Assembly: GCF_007097485.1 (NCBI RefSeq)
Contig: NZ_VKDE01000017.1
Location: 51,283-115,282 of the forward strand
Length of the DNA: 64,000 bases
Direction: 5' to 3'
DNA from: Carboxylicivirga sp. M1479
Lineage (GTDB): Bacteria > Bacteroidota > Bacteroidia > Bacteroidales > Marinilabiliaceae
Shown here: positions 44,982 to 54,156 of the stretch, one piece after another
Numbering within the stretch: the first letter of the stretch is position 1
How the letters are laid out: every line of letters starts with the position of its first letter
Position numbers and translations under genes: made by a program
Notes under the pieces: model-generated
Databases searched by the model: none
Told to the model about the DNA's origin: nothing
What the model saw: only the letters and a program-made list of their open reading frames with translations

Positions 44982-45243
44982 TTTATTTTAAATTTTTTTG
45001 TTGGCCCACTATAAAGCCAATATGCTTTAGTTCGAATCAAGCTCTAGTATTTGCTTGGTATCTATCGCTGCATAATTTATTCTTTGTTGCCTATCATTAA
45101 AATGAATTTTTACGATGCCTTCCAATATATTAAATGCTGATAAATTGATTATTACCAACAATAATGTGTAAACATTAAAATTCACTTGTAGAAGAATAGG
45201 CATGTTTATATTTTAGCACTTCGAAAATAACTAAGAATAGTGT
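44982..45243. other. Intergenic region before the propeller fragment
   Basis: About 260 AT-rich bases. No gene, repeat or strong promoter was recognised beyond a loose TATATTTTAG box near 45209. Confidence 0.4.
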
Positions 45244-46455
45244 ATGATATCTTCAAAGGTGTATTGTTTGCTGATTGTCCTTTTGTACTTCTATGCTCCT
45301 ACTTCTAGTGCTCAGGATTTTCAGGTTAACTATTTGTCGGTTGAAGATGGTCTATCACAAAACGAAGTCACGTCAATTGTACAAGATAGTTATGGTTTTA
45401 TGTGGTTTGGTACCCGAGGTGGGTTAAACAGGTACGATGGTTATTCTTTCAAGCATTATAAGCCCTCTATTATGGATTCTGGTAGTATTTCCAATCCATC
45501 TATTGAAGCTTTACTCTTAAACAAGGAACAGGATATATTGATTGGTTTAAAATCAGGTGGTCCTGCAAAATATGATTATTCAGCTGGTGTTTTTGAAGTT
45601 CAAGAACTTGCAAAGCGATACGGATTAAATAGAGTCGTTTCTTTTTGCGAAGATGAGGAAGACAATACATGGATTGGTTCGTGGTCGAACGGTGTTTTGT
45701 GCCTTAACAAAGACACTGCTATACATTATAAAGGTCTTGATCAAGTCAGATCGATACAGCAAACAGAAGATGGTACAGTGTGGTTTGCTACTTCAGCCGG
45801 ACTTAAATACAAAAAAAAGACTGACAAAATTATTCAAACCTTCATCGGTACAAGTATAACCTCACTTGTAGCGGATAAGGTTAATAAGTGTTTGTGGCTA
45901 TTAGGTTGGAATCAAGATCTAATGAAGATTGATTACCATACAATGTCTTCCAAGCACTACCCTAACAACAAAGCTGTAGATTATAAGAATTTTACTTTAT
46001 ACAATGATACTCAAGGGATATTGTGGGTTGGAACGTGGGGAAACGGATTATTCCAATTCAATAAAGAAACAGAAGAGTTCAAAAAGGTTAATATTTACCC
46101 TTTCAACTCTCAATCAGCATCTGTTGATTTTGATATTATTCGGGATGTTTTTGAGGACAAGGTGGGTGATATATGGTTAGGAACACAAGCGGGAATTGTC
46201 CGTATCTCGCGCAAAAATAATTTTAAATACATAAACGGTTTTGATCAGCACGGTTTAAATCGGGTTCACGTTAGCGCCATTTATATTGATAATAATGGGA
46301 GAAAGTGGGTTGGAACAAGTGGTAATGGTTTGTTTTACTCAGATGATGGCATTATCTATAATAGAGTATCGATCAATCGATCGAATGTTATTTCAAAGCG
46401 GGATGATTTATCGGTAAAGGCATATGTCTTTATAAACGTTATATTAGAGGAGTAA
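45244..46455 (+). pseudogene. Truncated hybrid two-component sensor: first Reg_prop propeller only
   Basis: 403 residues remain of what is normally a sensor of 1,000-1,400 residues. A signal peptide (IVLLYFYAPTSSAQ) and the LSVEDGLSQNEVTSIVQDSYGFMWFGTRGGLNRYDG start are canonical, followed by repeated WIGSWSNG, WVGTWGNGLFQF, WLGTQAGIVRI and WVGTSGNGLFYS blades. After about residue 370 the frame drifts into unrelated sequence and stops. The second propeller, Y_Y_Y domain, membrane helix, histidine kinase, receiver and AraC domains are missing downstream, where tRNA-Arg(TCT) follows after 170 bases. The break may come from deletion or integration near the tRNA. A stable free-standing propeller protein is the less likely alternative. 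Confidence 0.8.
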
Positions 46456-46570
46456 GTGATGTGAAGTTTTTCTTGTATAGACTCTGCAAAATTTATGCTT
46501 AGACCCAGAATTTGGTTCTGATCCTTTGTGATCCATTTTGATACCACTATTGACATTATAAAAAAGAAAA

Positions 46571-46598
46571 AGCCTGTAAATCAAGTGATTTACAGGCT
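46571..46598 (-). terminator. Terminator of tRNA-Arg(TCT)
   Basis: A perfect 13-bp stem (AGCCTGTAAATCA with 46586-46598) and AG loop. The same hairpin, with small changes, follows tRNA-Arg(ACG) and the tRNA-Ser remnant. Confidence 0.85.
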
Positions 46599-46625
46599 TT
46601 TGTTCTTATTTGATATTTAAGAAAG

Positions 46626-46699
46626 TGATCCAGGCGGGATTCGAACCCACGACCCATAGCTTAGAAGGCTATTGCTCTATCCAACTGAGCTACTGGACC
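46626..46699 (-). tRNA. tRNA-Arg (anticodon TCT)
   Basis: A 74-nt cloverleaf. GGTCCAG pairs with the 3' acceptor CTGGATC, the anticodon stem ATAGC/GCTAT holds the loop CTTCTAA giving TCT, and the T loop is TTCGAAT. CCA is not encoded. It reads AGA/AGG codons. Confidence 0.97.
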
Positions 46700-47118
46700 A
46701 TTCTTAGTGCTTTTTGTTAAAAGCGATGCAAAGATAATTATTCAACTTATCTATTCAAATAAAATGAAGCATTTTTGTAGTATTAATTCCGCAGTATTAC
46801 TCAATTATCAAGTTTTCAATTGCTAAGAAACTTATTTTTTTCGCAGGGTAAGCTTTTCAATAGCGTCATATGTGTGTTAAAGGAAGTATTATCCAAAATA
46901 TGAGTATATATGTCCATTATCGAACGTTAAAAGCGTTTTGAAAATACATCATATGTAATAAAGTTTGTTATTGCACAATTACTGTACGATATCGAACAAT
47001 AAGTAGTAGAATCGAACACTTCTAATTGTTTCGTATTTATATAATGCATTAGTTTATAACAATCTGATTATCTTGGTATACTTTTAGTTAAAAAGGAAAG
47101 AACCTAAACACATCTATT
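46700..47118 (+). promoter_or_regulatory. Upstream region of the ABC-RND operon with ATCGAAC repeats
   Basis: ATCGAAC occurs at 46919-46925, 46991-46997 and 47011-47017. The last two copies are spaced 20 bases start to start, i.e. two helical turns, the layout of many response-regulator and LytTR-type sites. CATATGT words occur near 46867 and 46950. A clear TAnnTTTG promoter was not found. The proximal ribosome site AAAGGAAAG lies at 47092-47100, about 18 bases before the TTG start. Confidence 0.4.
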
Positions 47119-48015
47119 TTGAATATCCAAATTAAAGACCTCAGCCAGGTTTATAAAAATGATTTCAGAGCTCTTAACAAAGTTAATCTGGAAATTGAAT
47201 CTGGTATGTTTGGTTTATTAGGACCCAATGGTGCTGGTAAATCAACTCTCATGCGCATATTGGTAACTCTATTAAATCCAAGTCATGGCGACATTTTGGT
47301 TAATGGCAAAAGCTTGTCTAAAAACCGATCCGAAGTGCGATCTTATTTGGGTTACCTGCCGCAAGATTTTCGTTTTTTCTCAAAATTAAAAACCTGGGAG
47401 TTTTTAGATTATGCCGCTTCACTAACTGGTATAAAAAATAAAAAGGAGCGATTAAAGGCAGTAGATCATATGCTTGAACAGGTTGGGCTGTTTGATGTGC
47501 GCAACCGATATGCCAATAAATTATCAGGTGGTATGAAAAGACGGTTGGGTATTGCACAAGCGTTAATAGGAGACCCCAAAATTATAATTGTTGATGAACC
47601 TACCACAGGACTCGACCCAGAAGAACGCATACGTTTTAGAAATATTCTTTCTAATTTGAGTCAACAAGATGTCATCATTATTTTATCAACGCACATTGTT
47701 GGAGATATTTCATCAACCTGTCAACAAATGGCTTTATTAAACAAAGGCCAAGTTCACTTTCAGGGGACTCCTGAGATGTTTGTTAATCAATCATCGGGTC
47801 ATGTATTTAATACCAACGTAACATTTGAACAGCTTAAAGTAATAGGAGAACAATACCCGGTAATAACATCGGTACCTGGAGCCAATGGCTACGAAATTGA
47901 GTTTGTAGCCGATGAAGTAAAAGGTTGGGATACGAAGCTTGTTGAGCCTAATTTAGAGCATGCTTACGTATATTTTATGGAATATATTGCTAATGAAAAA
48001 TTTCAATACCAATGA
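47119..48015 (+). CDS. ABC-2-type transporter ATP-binding protein, TTG start
   Basis: The first ATPase of the large transport operon (298 residues). Start codon TTG at 47119 is the only choice that keeps the first beta strand (NIQIKDLSQVY) before an in-frame stop at 47089; no ATG exists there. Walker A GPNGAGKST, signature LSGGMKRRLGIAQAL, Walker B IIIVDEPTTGLD and H-loop STHI are intact. The 60 residues after the H-loop match the C-terminus of the ABC domain in the RND fusion at 57258, so the two ATPases are paralogues. The permease gene overlaps its stop (ATGA), so the pair are stoichiometric partners. Confidence 0.93.
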   Translation: MNIQIKDLSQVYKNDFRALNKVNLEIESGMFGLLGPNGAGKSTLMRILVTLLNPSHGDILVNGKSLSKNRSEVRSYLGYLPQDFRFFSKLKTWEFLDYAASLTGIKNKKERLKAVDHMLEQVGLFDVRNRYANKLSGGMKRRLGIAQALIGDPKIIIVDEPTTGLDPEERIRFRNILSNLSQQDVIIILSTHIVGDISSTCQQMALLNKGQVHFQGTPEMFVNQSSGHVFNTNVTFEQLKVIGEQYPVITSVPGANGYEIEFVADEVKGWDTKLVEPNLEHAYVYFMEYIANEKFQYQ

Positions 48016-51000
48016 TGTCTTTATTTAAAATTACCACAGTTGCTCGTTTTGAGTCGAAGACGCTTTTAAGAAGTTGGTTTTTCAGAATATTTGCAATATT
48101 GATTATGGGATTTGTTCTCATGTTCAATCTTTTTGGTGTTACTGCAATTGCAGATGGAGGATGGCCAGGACGATTATTGCCATCAGGGGTACCTTATTTT
48201 AATTTGTGGATATTAAACATCGCACAAGCCGTAATTGCCGTTTTTTTATCAGCCGATTTTTTGGGAAGAGATAAAAAGCTGGATACCACGGAGGCCTTTT
48301 ATGTAAGAAGCATGTCCAATTCGGAATATGTTTTGGGTAAAACAATGGGGGTTTTAAAAGTATTCCTTTTGCTCAACGCTGCCGTTTTAATGAGTGCTTT
48401 ATTATTCTCCTTAATTGCTACAGAAGTAAATATATCGTGGACAGCCTACCTGTTGTACCCCTTACTCATTTCATTACCTACGCTGATCCTAGTTTTGGGA
48501 TTATCGTTTTTTACAATGACATTGGTTCGTAACCAGGCAATTACTTTTGTGTTGTTACTTGGGTTTATCGCTCTGTCGTTATTTTATCTGGGTAATAAAT
48601 ATTTGGGTGTATTCGATATCTTGGGTTTTTACACCCCTTTTATGCGCTCTGATTTTACAGGATTTCAAGACTTTAATAGCCTCTTAATCCAACGTTTTGC
48701 GTATTTATTAATCGGAATGGCTTTAATCATTGCTACAATTTTGCGCTTACCCCGATTAGAGCAGCAGCGCTTAAATAAGCCTATGCTTTGGGGGACACTC
48801 CTAATTTTTAGTTCTTTAATTGCCGTTAGTTATTTTATTCAGATAACAACATCAATCAGGAGTGATAATTTACTGCTTCAAATTAATCAGTTAAATGCTA
48901 AGTTGCCACAAATCGCTAGTCAAATAACTTCATATCAGGCAAAGGTAAAGCATAATAATGATGCTATTGATTGTGAAGTAAGCATGCAAATAAATCGCAA
49001 TGCTTATACGGCAAATACATTGCCATTGGCTTTAAATCCAGGATTAAAGGTTACAGCTTGTACCATAAATCAACAGCCAGTGTCATTTCAACAAGATGCT
49101 CACATTGTGTCGGTTGATGTTACAACCGTAAGCGAAGAATCGTACCTTTTACAACTAACTTACGAGGGGACTATTTTGGATGATGCCATATATGCCGATA
49201 TCAAAGAGGAAATCAAAGCTTCAGAAAATAGGAAGGATCCATTATTGGCAGGTAAGGGATATAGCTTTATTCAACCTAATTATGTCCTTTTAACTCGTGA
49301 GGCTCATTGGTATCCAGTAATCGCCAGAGACCAATATTGGACACAATATCCTTTTGCTGCAATGAACTTAACTGTTCATTCAGAGCCTAACTTGGAGGTA
49401 ATCTCCCAAGGTTTAAAAGATAGCATTAACTCAGGAACTTATTCTTTTACGCCTGAGCAGAAGTTAAATGCGTATAGTTTAGTTATTGGTGATTATGAAC
49501 GGCATACAACCGTAATTGATAGTGTTGAGTTTAACTTATATCATCATAAAACACATACATATTATAAGGACTATTTTAGTGAGCTCAACGATACTGTTGC
49601 GGATGTTGTTCAGAGTATTAAAGACGATTTTGAACGGAAGCTAGGATTAACATATCCTTTTCAGCGTCTTTCAATTGTTGAGGCTCCCATTAATTTTCAT
49701 TCGTACATACGAAACTGGACATTAGCGACTGAAAATATTATGCCTGAGATGGTTTTCTTTCCTGAAAATGGAGGAGGACTTTGGCAAAATGACTTAGGCA
49801 ATGTTCGAAGACGAATTGACAGAAGTGTAGACCGATCGAACGAAGAACGCTCTGAAAAAGAATTACAAGTGGAGGTTTTAAAAAACTACCTTGGAGACAA
49901 CTTCATTAGGCCATCTCGTTTCTTTTTTGGTCGCCAGCGCGAGGCAGAGCGATCAATCGAAAACTGGGGACGATACCAGATTTTTCCGTTATATTATAGT
50001 TATGTCAATAGTATTGATGAACAAGGCTACCCACTTTTAACTATTGCTGTTGAAAATTACCTGCACCAACGCTTAGGTGAAACAAGAAGACGAGGTTTAG
50101 GTGGACTTTCAAGTAATGATGAAGTAGTATTGAAGCTTCGTAACAATAGCCTGAAAGATCTAATTAATGAAGAGGATGTCAATACTTTGGGTAACATATT
50201 CGCATCAAAAGGAAATCAGTTGTTTTCTAACCTAAAGGTTAATGTTGGTCAGGCTAATTTTGATAATGACCTAAATGCTTTAATGACAGCAAAGCAATTT
50301 CAAAACCAAGCAATCAATGACTTTACTGCATCCATTTCTCAAGTTAGTATGTCTGATTTTTCAGATATGTACAACAGTTGGTTAAACGATGCATACAGAC
50401 CCGCCTTTTTATTTAGTTCTGTAGATGTATCAGAAATAAAAGAAGGCAATCGTATTCGATATTTTGTGAAAGTTACTGTATCAAACCAGGGCGATGCTGA
50501 TGGAATTGTGGGATTTACAGTACGTGAGGGGCGTCAACAAAGAGGTCGCGGGCGTTTTCGTTCACGCTTCCAGGGTGACGATGAGCAGGATGGAGAACAA
50601 AGTTATCAGTTTAATGCAGGTCAAACCTACGACATTGGCTTTTTGCTGGATGAGGAGCCGCGCGAAGTATTAGTTAATACTTACATAGCAGTAAATATAC
50701 CATCAAGTCAAACCCTCACATTAAATCCGATTAATAGAAAAAATAAAAAAGTTGCTTTTTTTGAGGGATCAAAAATTTCGAGTAAAACACTGAATTACAA
50801 GGTTAAGAATGAGATAATTGTTGATAATGAAGACAGCGGTTTTGAGCTTGTTAATACAGGAGAAAGCCGAACTGTAAAAGATTGGTGGACAGCGATGCAG
50901 AATGAAGAGGATGGTGACAGTGACTATGGAATGGTACGATTCTGGAACCCGCCTGTGAAATGGCAACCTGTGGTCAGTGACAAGTTTTTTGGTGAGTATC

Positions 51001-51344
51001 TAAGATCAGCAGTTTATAAAAGAAAAGGTAGTGGCGAAGGCTATCTTGCCTGGAAAGCTAATATTGAACAGGCAGGCACCTACGAAGTACACGCTTATGT
51101 TGCCAACATCACCAATCGTTTTAGGCGAGGAAACAATAATTCAAACAAAGAGAAAATATACAATTTTACAGTATACCATGATGATGGTAAAGATCCTATA
51201 GAGTTAGTCATAAGTAACGATAATTCGGGCTGGTTGTATTTAGGTGAATTCTATTTTTCTGAAGGAAATGCCCAAGTACAATTGTCCGATGTTTCAAATA
51301 GTGAGTACATCATTGGTGATGCCGTTAAATGGATTAAAAAATAA
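48012..51344 (+). CDS. ABC-2 permease fused to inactive M1-like peptidase and golvesin-like domain
   Basis: 1,110 residues in three parts. Residues 1-285 are an ABC-2 permease with about six helices plus one after 265 (LWGTLLIFSSLIAVSYFIQ). Residues 300-930 form a periplasmic region related to the M1-peptidase half of known ABC-permease/M1 fusions: LSIVEAPINFHSYIRNWTLATENIMPEMVFFPENGG aligns with the substrate region, but the HExxH-x18-E zinc site is absent. Residues 980-1110 end in a beta sandwich of golvesin C-terminal type (YLAWKANIEQAGTYEVHAYVANITN, WLYLGEFYFSEGNAQVQLSD, IIGDAVKW), often a carbohydrate or surface-binding fold. An RGRGRFRSRFQGDDEQDGEQ low-complexity loop is at about 840. 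Coupled by a 4-base overlap to its ATPase and followed by TolC. Confidence 0.85.
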   Translation: MMSLFKITTVARFESKTLLRSWFFRIFAILIMGFVLMFNLFGVTAIADGGWPGRLLPSGVPYFNLWILNIAQAVIAVFLSADFLGRDKKLDTTEAFYVRSMSNSEYVLGKTMGVLKVFLLLNAAVLMSALLFSLIATEVNISWTAYLLYPLLISLPTLILVLGLSFFTMTLVRNQAITFVLLLGFIALSLFYLGNKYLGVFDILGFYTPFMRSDFTGFQDFNSLLIQRFAYLLIGMALIIATILRLPRLEQQRLNKPMLWGTLLIFSSLIAVSYFIQITTSIRSDNLLLQINQLNAKLPQIASQITSYQAKVKHNNDAIDCEVSMQINRNAYTANTLPLALNPGLKVTACTINQQPVSFQQDAHIVSVDVTTVSEESYLLQLTYEGTILDDAIYADIKEEIKASENRKDPLLAGKGYSFIQPNYVLLTREAHWYPVIARDQYWTQYPFAAMNLTVHSEPNLEVISQGLKDSINSGTYSFTPEQKLNAYSLVIGDYERHTTVIDSVEFNLYHHKTHTYYKDYFSELNDTVADVVQSIKDDFERKLGLTYPFQRLSIVEAPINFHSYIRNWTLATENIMPEMVFFPENGGGLWQNDLGNVRRRIDRSVDRSNEERSEKELQVEVLKNYLGDNFIRPSRFFFGRQREAERSIENWGRYQIFPLYYSYVNSIDEQGYPLLTIAVENYLHQRLGETRRRGLGGLSSNDEVVLKLRNNSLKDLINEEDVNTLGNIFASKGNQLFSNLKVNVGQANFDNDLNALMTAKQFQNQAINDFTASISQVSMSDFSDMYNSWLNDAYRPAFLFSSVDVSEIKEGNRIRYFVKVTVSNQGDADGIVGFTVREGRQQRGRGRFRSRFQGDDEQDGEQSYQFNAGQTYDIGFLLDEEPREVLVNTYIAVNIPSSQTLTLNPINRKNKKVAFFEGSKISSKTLNYKVKNEIIVDNEDSGFELVNTGESRTVKDWWTAMQNEEDGDSDYGMVRFWNPPVKWQPVVSDKFFGEYLRSAVYKRKGSGEGYLAWKANIEQAGTYEVHAYVANITNRFRRGNNNSNKEKIYNFTVYHDDGKDPIELVISNDNSGWLYLGEFYFSEGNAQVQLSDVSNSEYIIGDAVKWIKK

Positions 51345-51364
51345 AAAGACGAACACATATTTTT

Positions 51365-52840
51365 ATGAAAAAAATTAAGATAGCAACATTAATGCTCTTA
51401 CTGCTCATGGCAGGGCCAACAAAGGCTCAGCGATTAATGACGCTTAATCAGTCGGTTGAAGAAGCTTTAAAGAACAGTCCGCAAATTGTACGCATGCGAT
51501 TAAGCTTAATTCGTACGCGTGAGTTGCTCAACGCCCAAAGAGCATCATTGCGTTCTAATTTTAAGCTAAATCTAAACCCCTATCAATATTCAAATAATCG
51601 GCAATACGATGAATTTAACCAACAATGGTTTACTTCGGAAAGCACGCAAAGTAATGCTACGCTTAGCGTTACCCAACCAGTTATTTGGACAGATGGTACC
51701 ATCACTTTAGATAATACCTTTGGATATAGGGATAACTATAGCTCATCATCATCCAACTCGTTTGAAGGTTTTAGTAATAGCTTACGTTTAGGTATTAATC
51801 AACCTTTGTTTACCTATAACCGAACAAAAATGACGCTGAAAGAGCTTGAGTTTGATCATGAAAATGCAAAACTTAACTATGCTCTCGAAGCCCTAAATGT
51901 AGAACGTCAGATTACACAGTATTTCTACCAAATATATCAAAAGCAAATGGAGCTAATTACTTCGCGCGAAGAGTGGGGCAATCGTAAGAAAAGTTTCGAA
52001 ATAATTAGTAATAAGGTAGAGGCAGGTTTAACTGCCAAGGAAGAAATGTTACAGGCCGAATTGGATATGATGTCTAGTCAGTCAACGGTACAAAACAACG
52101 AAGTTGAACTCGAAAACATCAAAGATAACTTCAAGCAAATGTTGGGTTTATCTTTATCAGAAGAACTAATGGTGATTGCTGAAGTATCGGTTTTACCTGT
52201 AGATATTGACATTAAAATGGCTACCAATTTTGCCTTACTCAACAGGATGGAAATTCGCCAACGCGAAATTGATATTGAAACAGGGCAATTTCAGTTGATA
52301 AAAACTAACGCGACCAACGAGTTTAAAGGTAATTTAAATGTATCGGTTGGATTGTTTGGTGAGAATGAGAAAATTAAAGGCATTTACGATAATCCCAATG
52401 ATAACGAAGATGTACGTTTTAGTTTGGAAGTGCCTTTATTTGACTGGGGTGAGAAGAAAGCCCGTATGCGAGCTGCAGAGGCATCTTTACAAACTAGCGA
52501 ATATAATTTGCAAGATGAGCAAAAGACCATTCGTTTAAACATTAGAAAGGTAGATAGGAGTTTGAAAAATACCCTTATGCAAATTGAAATAGCTCGTAAG
52601 AACGAAGAGAATGCGGAGTTAACCTATGAGATCAACCTTGAGAAATACCGTAATGGCGATTTAACTAGTATGGATATTAACCTGTTCCAGAATCAGTTAA
52701 CTCAAAAGAAAAATGCTTTAACCAATGCCCTCATTAATTACAAGCTTGAGCTCTTAAATATGAAATTGCAGACTTTGTACGATTTTGAGATGCAACGAAG
52801 CATTATTGACGATGTAATGAAATACGAAATGATTCAATAA
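51365..52840 (+). CDS. TolC-family outer-membrane channel
   Basis: 491 residues. Signal peptide (LMLLLLMAGPTKAQ) then the two-fold OEP repeat of long coiled-coil helices; LNQSVEEALKNSPQIVRM and LNIRKVDRSLKNTLMQIEIARKN are the usual helix starts. It provides the outer-membrane exit duct for an RND or ABC pump. It lies 20 bases after the permease gene and 30 before the adaptor gene. Confidence 0.93.
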   Translation: MKKIKIATLMLLLLMAGPTKAQRLMTLNQSVEEALKNSPQIVRMRLSLIRTRELLNAQRASLRSNFKLNLNPYQYSNNRQYDEFNQQWFTSESTQSNATLSVTQPVIWTDGTITLDNTFGYRDNYSSSSSNSFEGFSNSLRLGINQPLFTYNRTKMTLKELEFDHENAKLNYALEALNVERQITQYFYQIYQKQMELITSREEWGNRKKSFEIISNKVEAGLTAKEEMLQAELDMMSSQSTVQNNEVELENIKDNFKQMLGLSLSEELMVIAEVSVLPVDIDIKMATNFALLNRMEIRQREIDIETGQFQLIKTNATNEFKGNLNVSVGLFGENEKIKGIYDNPNDNEDVRFSLEVPLFDWGEKKARMRAAEASLQTSEYNLQDEQKTIRLNIRKVDRSLKNTLMQIEIARKNEENAELTYEINLEKYRNGDLTSMDINLFQNQLTQKKNALTNALINYKLELLNMKLQTLYDFEMQRSIIDDVMKYEMIQ

Positions 52841-52870
52841 ACCTTTACTAACCTATATATTCTTATTAAA

Positions 52871-53959
52871 ATGATAAAATCTAAATACTTACACTCAACA
52901 GCAATGCGTTTTAAAGTGCCCATGTTAATTGGACTGATATCCTTGCTATTAATGTCCTGCAAAAACGAAGCAAGTAGTTTTTCAACCGATGTGGCCGTTA
53001 ATGTTTCGGTGCAGGAGGTTAAGAAGAAAAGCATTGAGCAAACATTGGTAACAACAGCTACTATTAGTCCGCAAATGGAGTCAAATTTAAAAACAGAATT
53101 AACTGCACACTATCATTTGCAACTTAACCCCAAAACAGGTAAGCCATTCAAAATGGGTGATCAGGTTAGTGAGGGGCAACTAATAATATTGTTAGAAGAT
53201 CAGGAGTATACCAACAATGCCAACCTAGAAGGTGCTCAGCTCGACATGGAGATTTCGGCCATGGAATATGAAAAACAGCAGGCTCTTTTTGAAAAAGGGG
53301 GTGTAACAAAGCGTGAATTGGTTAATTCTGAAAAAACGCTTTTAACATCGGAGCAAACATATGAAAATGCTCAACTAAAGATTGAAAAACTAAGCATACG
53401 TGCACCATTTAAAGGTGTAATAACCGATTTGCCATATTTTTCGCCAGGTATGCGTGTTGATAACGGAGAAGCTGTTTTAAGCATTATGAATTATTCTACC
53501 ATGATGATGGATTTAAGCATGCCTGAGAATTTATTGGGTGAGGTTAAAGTAAATCAGTTGGTAAATATTATGAATTATGCCTTGCCCGATGATACGCTTA
53601 AGGGTAGAATTACTGCTTTATCGCCAGCCATTGATAAAGAGGCAAGAACGTTTAAAGGGCGCTTAAAAGTGGATAATAAAAAACAGCTACTTAAGCCTGG
53701 TATGTTTGTAAAAGCTGAGATTGTGGTTGATCAACGCGATAGTGCTTTGGTAATACCTAAAGATGTGGTGTTGACCGAAGGCAATCGTAAAGTGGTGTTT
53801 GTGGCAAAAAATTCAGCAGCTCAAAAGCGATATATCCGTACTGGTATTGAAACATTAAATGATATGGAAGTATTAGATGGATTAAAACAAGATGAGCGTT
53901 TGATTATTAAAGGCTTTGAAACACTTAAGGACCGCTCCAAAGTTAAGGTAGTAAAATAA
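52871..53959 (+). CDS. RND-type periplasmic adaptor (membrane fusion lipoprotein)
   Basis: 362 residues with a lipoprotein signal (SLLLMSC) when started at 52904; the longer start at 52871 only adds 11 residues. The HlyD/AcrA order is complete: a half-lipoyl strand (VTTATISPQMESNLKTELT), a coiled hairpin (about 115-175, EYEKQQALFEKGGVTKRELVNSEKTL), the second lipoyl half (LSIRAPFKGVITDLPYFSPGMRVDNGE) and the beta-barrel plus MP domain (LKPGMFVKAEIVVDQRDSALVIPKDVVL). It bridges the RND proteins and TolC. Confidence 0.93.
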   Translation: MIKSKYLHSTAMRFKVPMLIGLISLLLMSCKNEASSFSTDVAVNVSVQEVKKKSIEQTLVTTATISPQMESNLKTELTAHYHLQLNPKTGKPFKMGDQVSEGQLIILLEDQEYTNNANLEGAQLDMEISAMEYEKQQALFEKGGVTKRELVNSEKTLLTSEQTYENAQLKIEKLSIRAPFKGVITDLPYFSPGMRVDNGEAVLSIMNYSTMMMDLSMPENLLGEVKVNQLVNIMNYALPDDTLKGRITALSPAIDKEARTFKGRLKVDNKKQLLKPGMFVKAEIVVDQRDSALVIPKDVVLTEGNRKVVFVAKNSAAQKRYIRTGIETLNDMEVLDGLKQDERLIIKGFETLKDRSKVKVVK

Positions 53960-54024
53960 TAAGCATATTGGCTACTTACTTCACAAAAAACAATAGGCCT
54001 TAATTGGCAAATGACAAGTTATCG

Positions 54025-54056
54025 ATTTACAAATGCATAGTGATTGGTTTGTAAAT
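54025..54056 (+). repeat. Inverted repeat in the adaptor-RND gap
   Basis: ATTTACAAA (54025-54033) pairs perfectly with TTTGTAAAT (54048-54056). It is in the only long gap (197 bases) of the operon and could allow partial termination or mRNA protection before the RND genes. Confidence 0.4.
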
Positions 54057-54156
54057 AAAAGTGAGGTAATTACCCGTAAGTTTATTATCAGCTACTCATA
54101 CATCACTTGAGCCGAGGTATACGCCTTTTTTTCATTTTAAAATCTATGAATTAAAT

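Noticed and set aside
46356..46556. 66-residue protein on the minus strand
   Set aside because: It overlaps the end of the propeller fragment antisense and has no motif.
48012..51344. Active M1 aminopeptidase half
   Set aside because: No HExxH motif exists anywhere in the protein, so catalytic zinc binding is unlikely.
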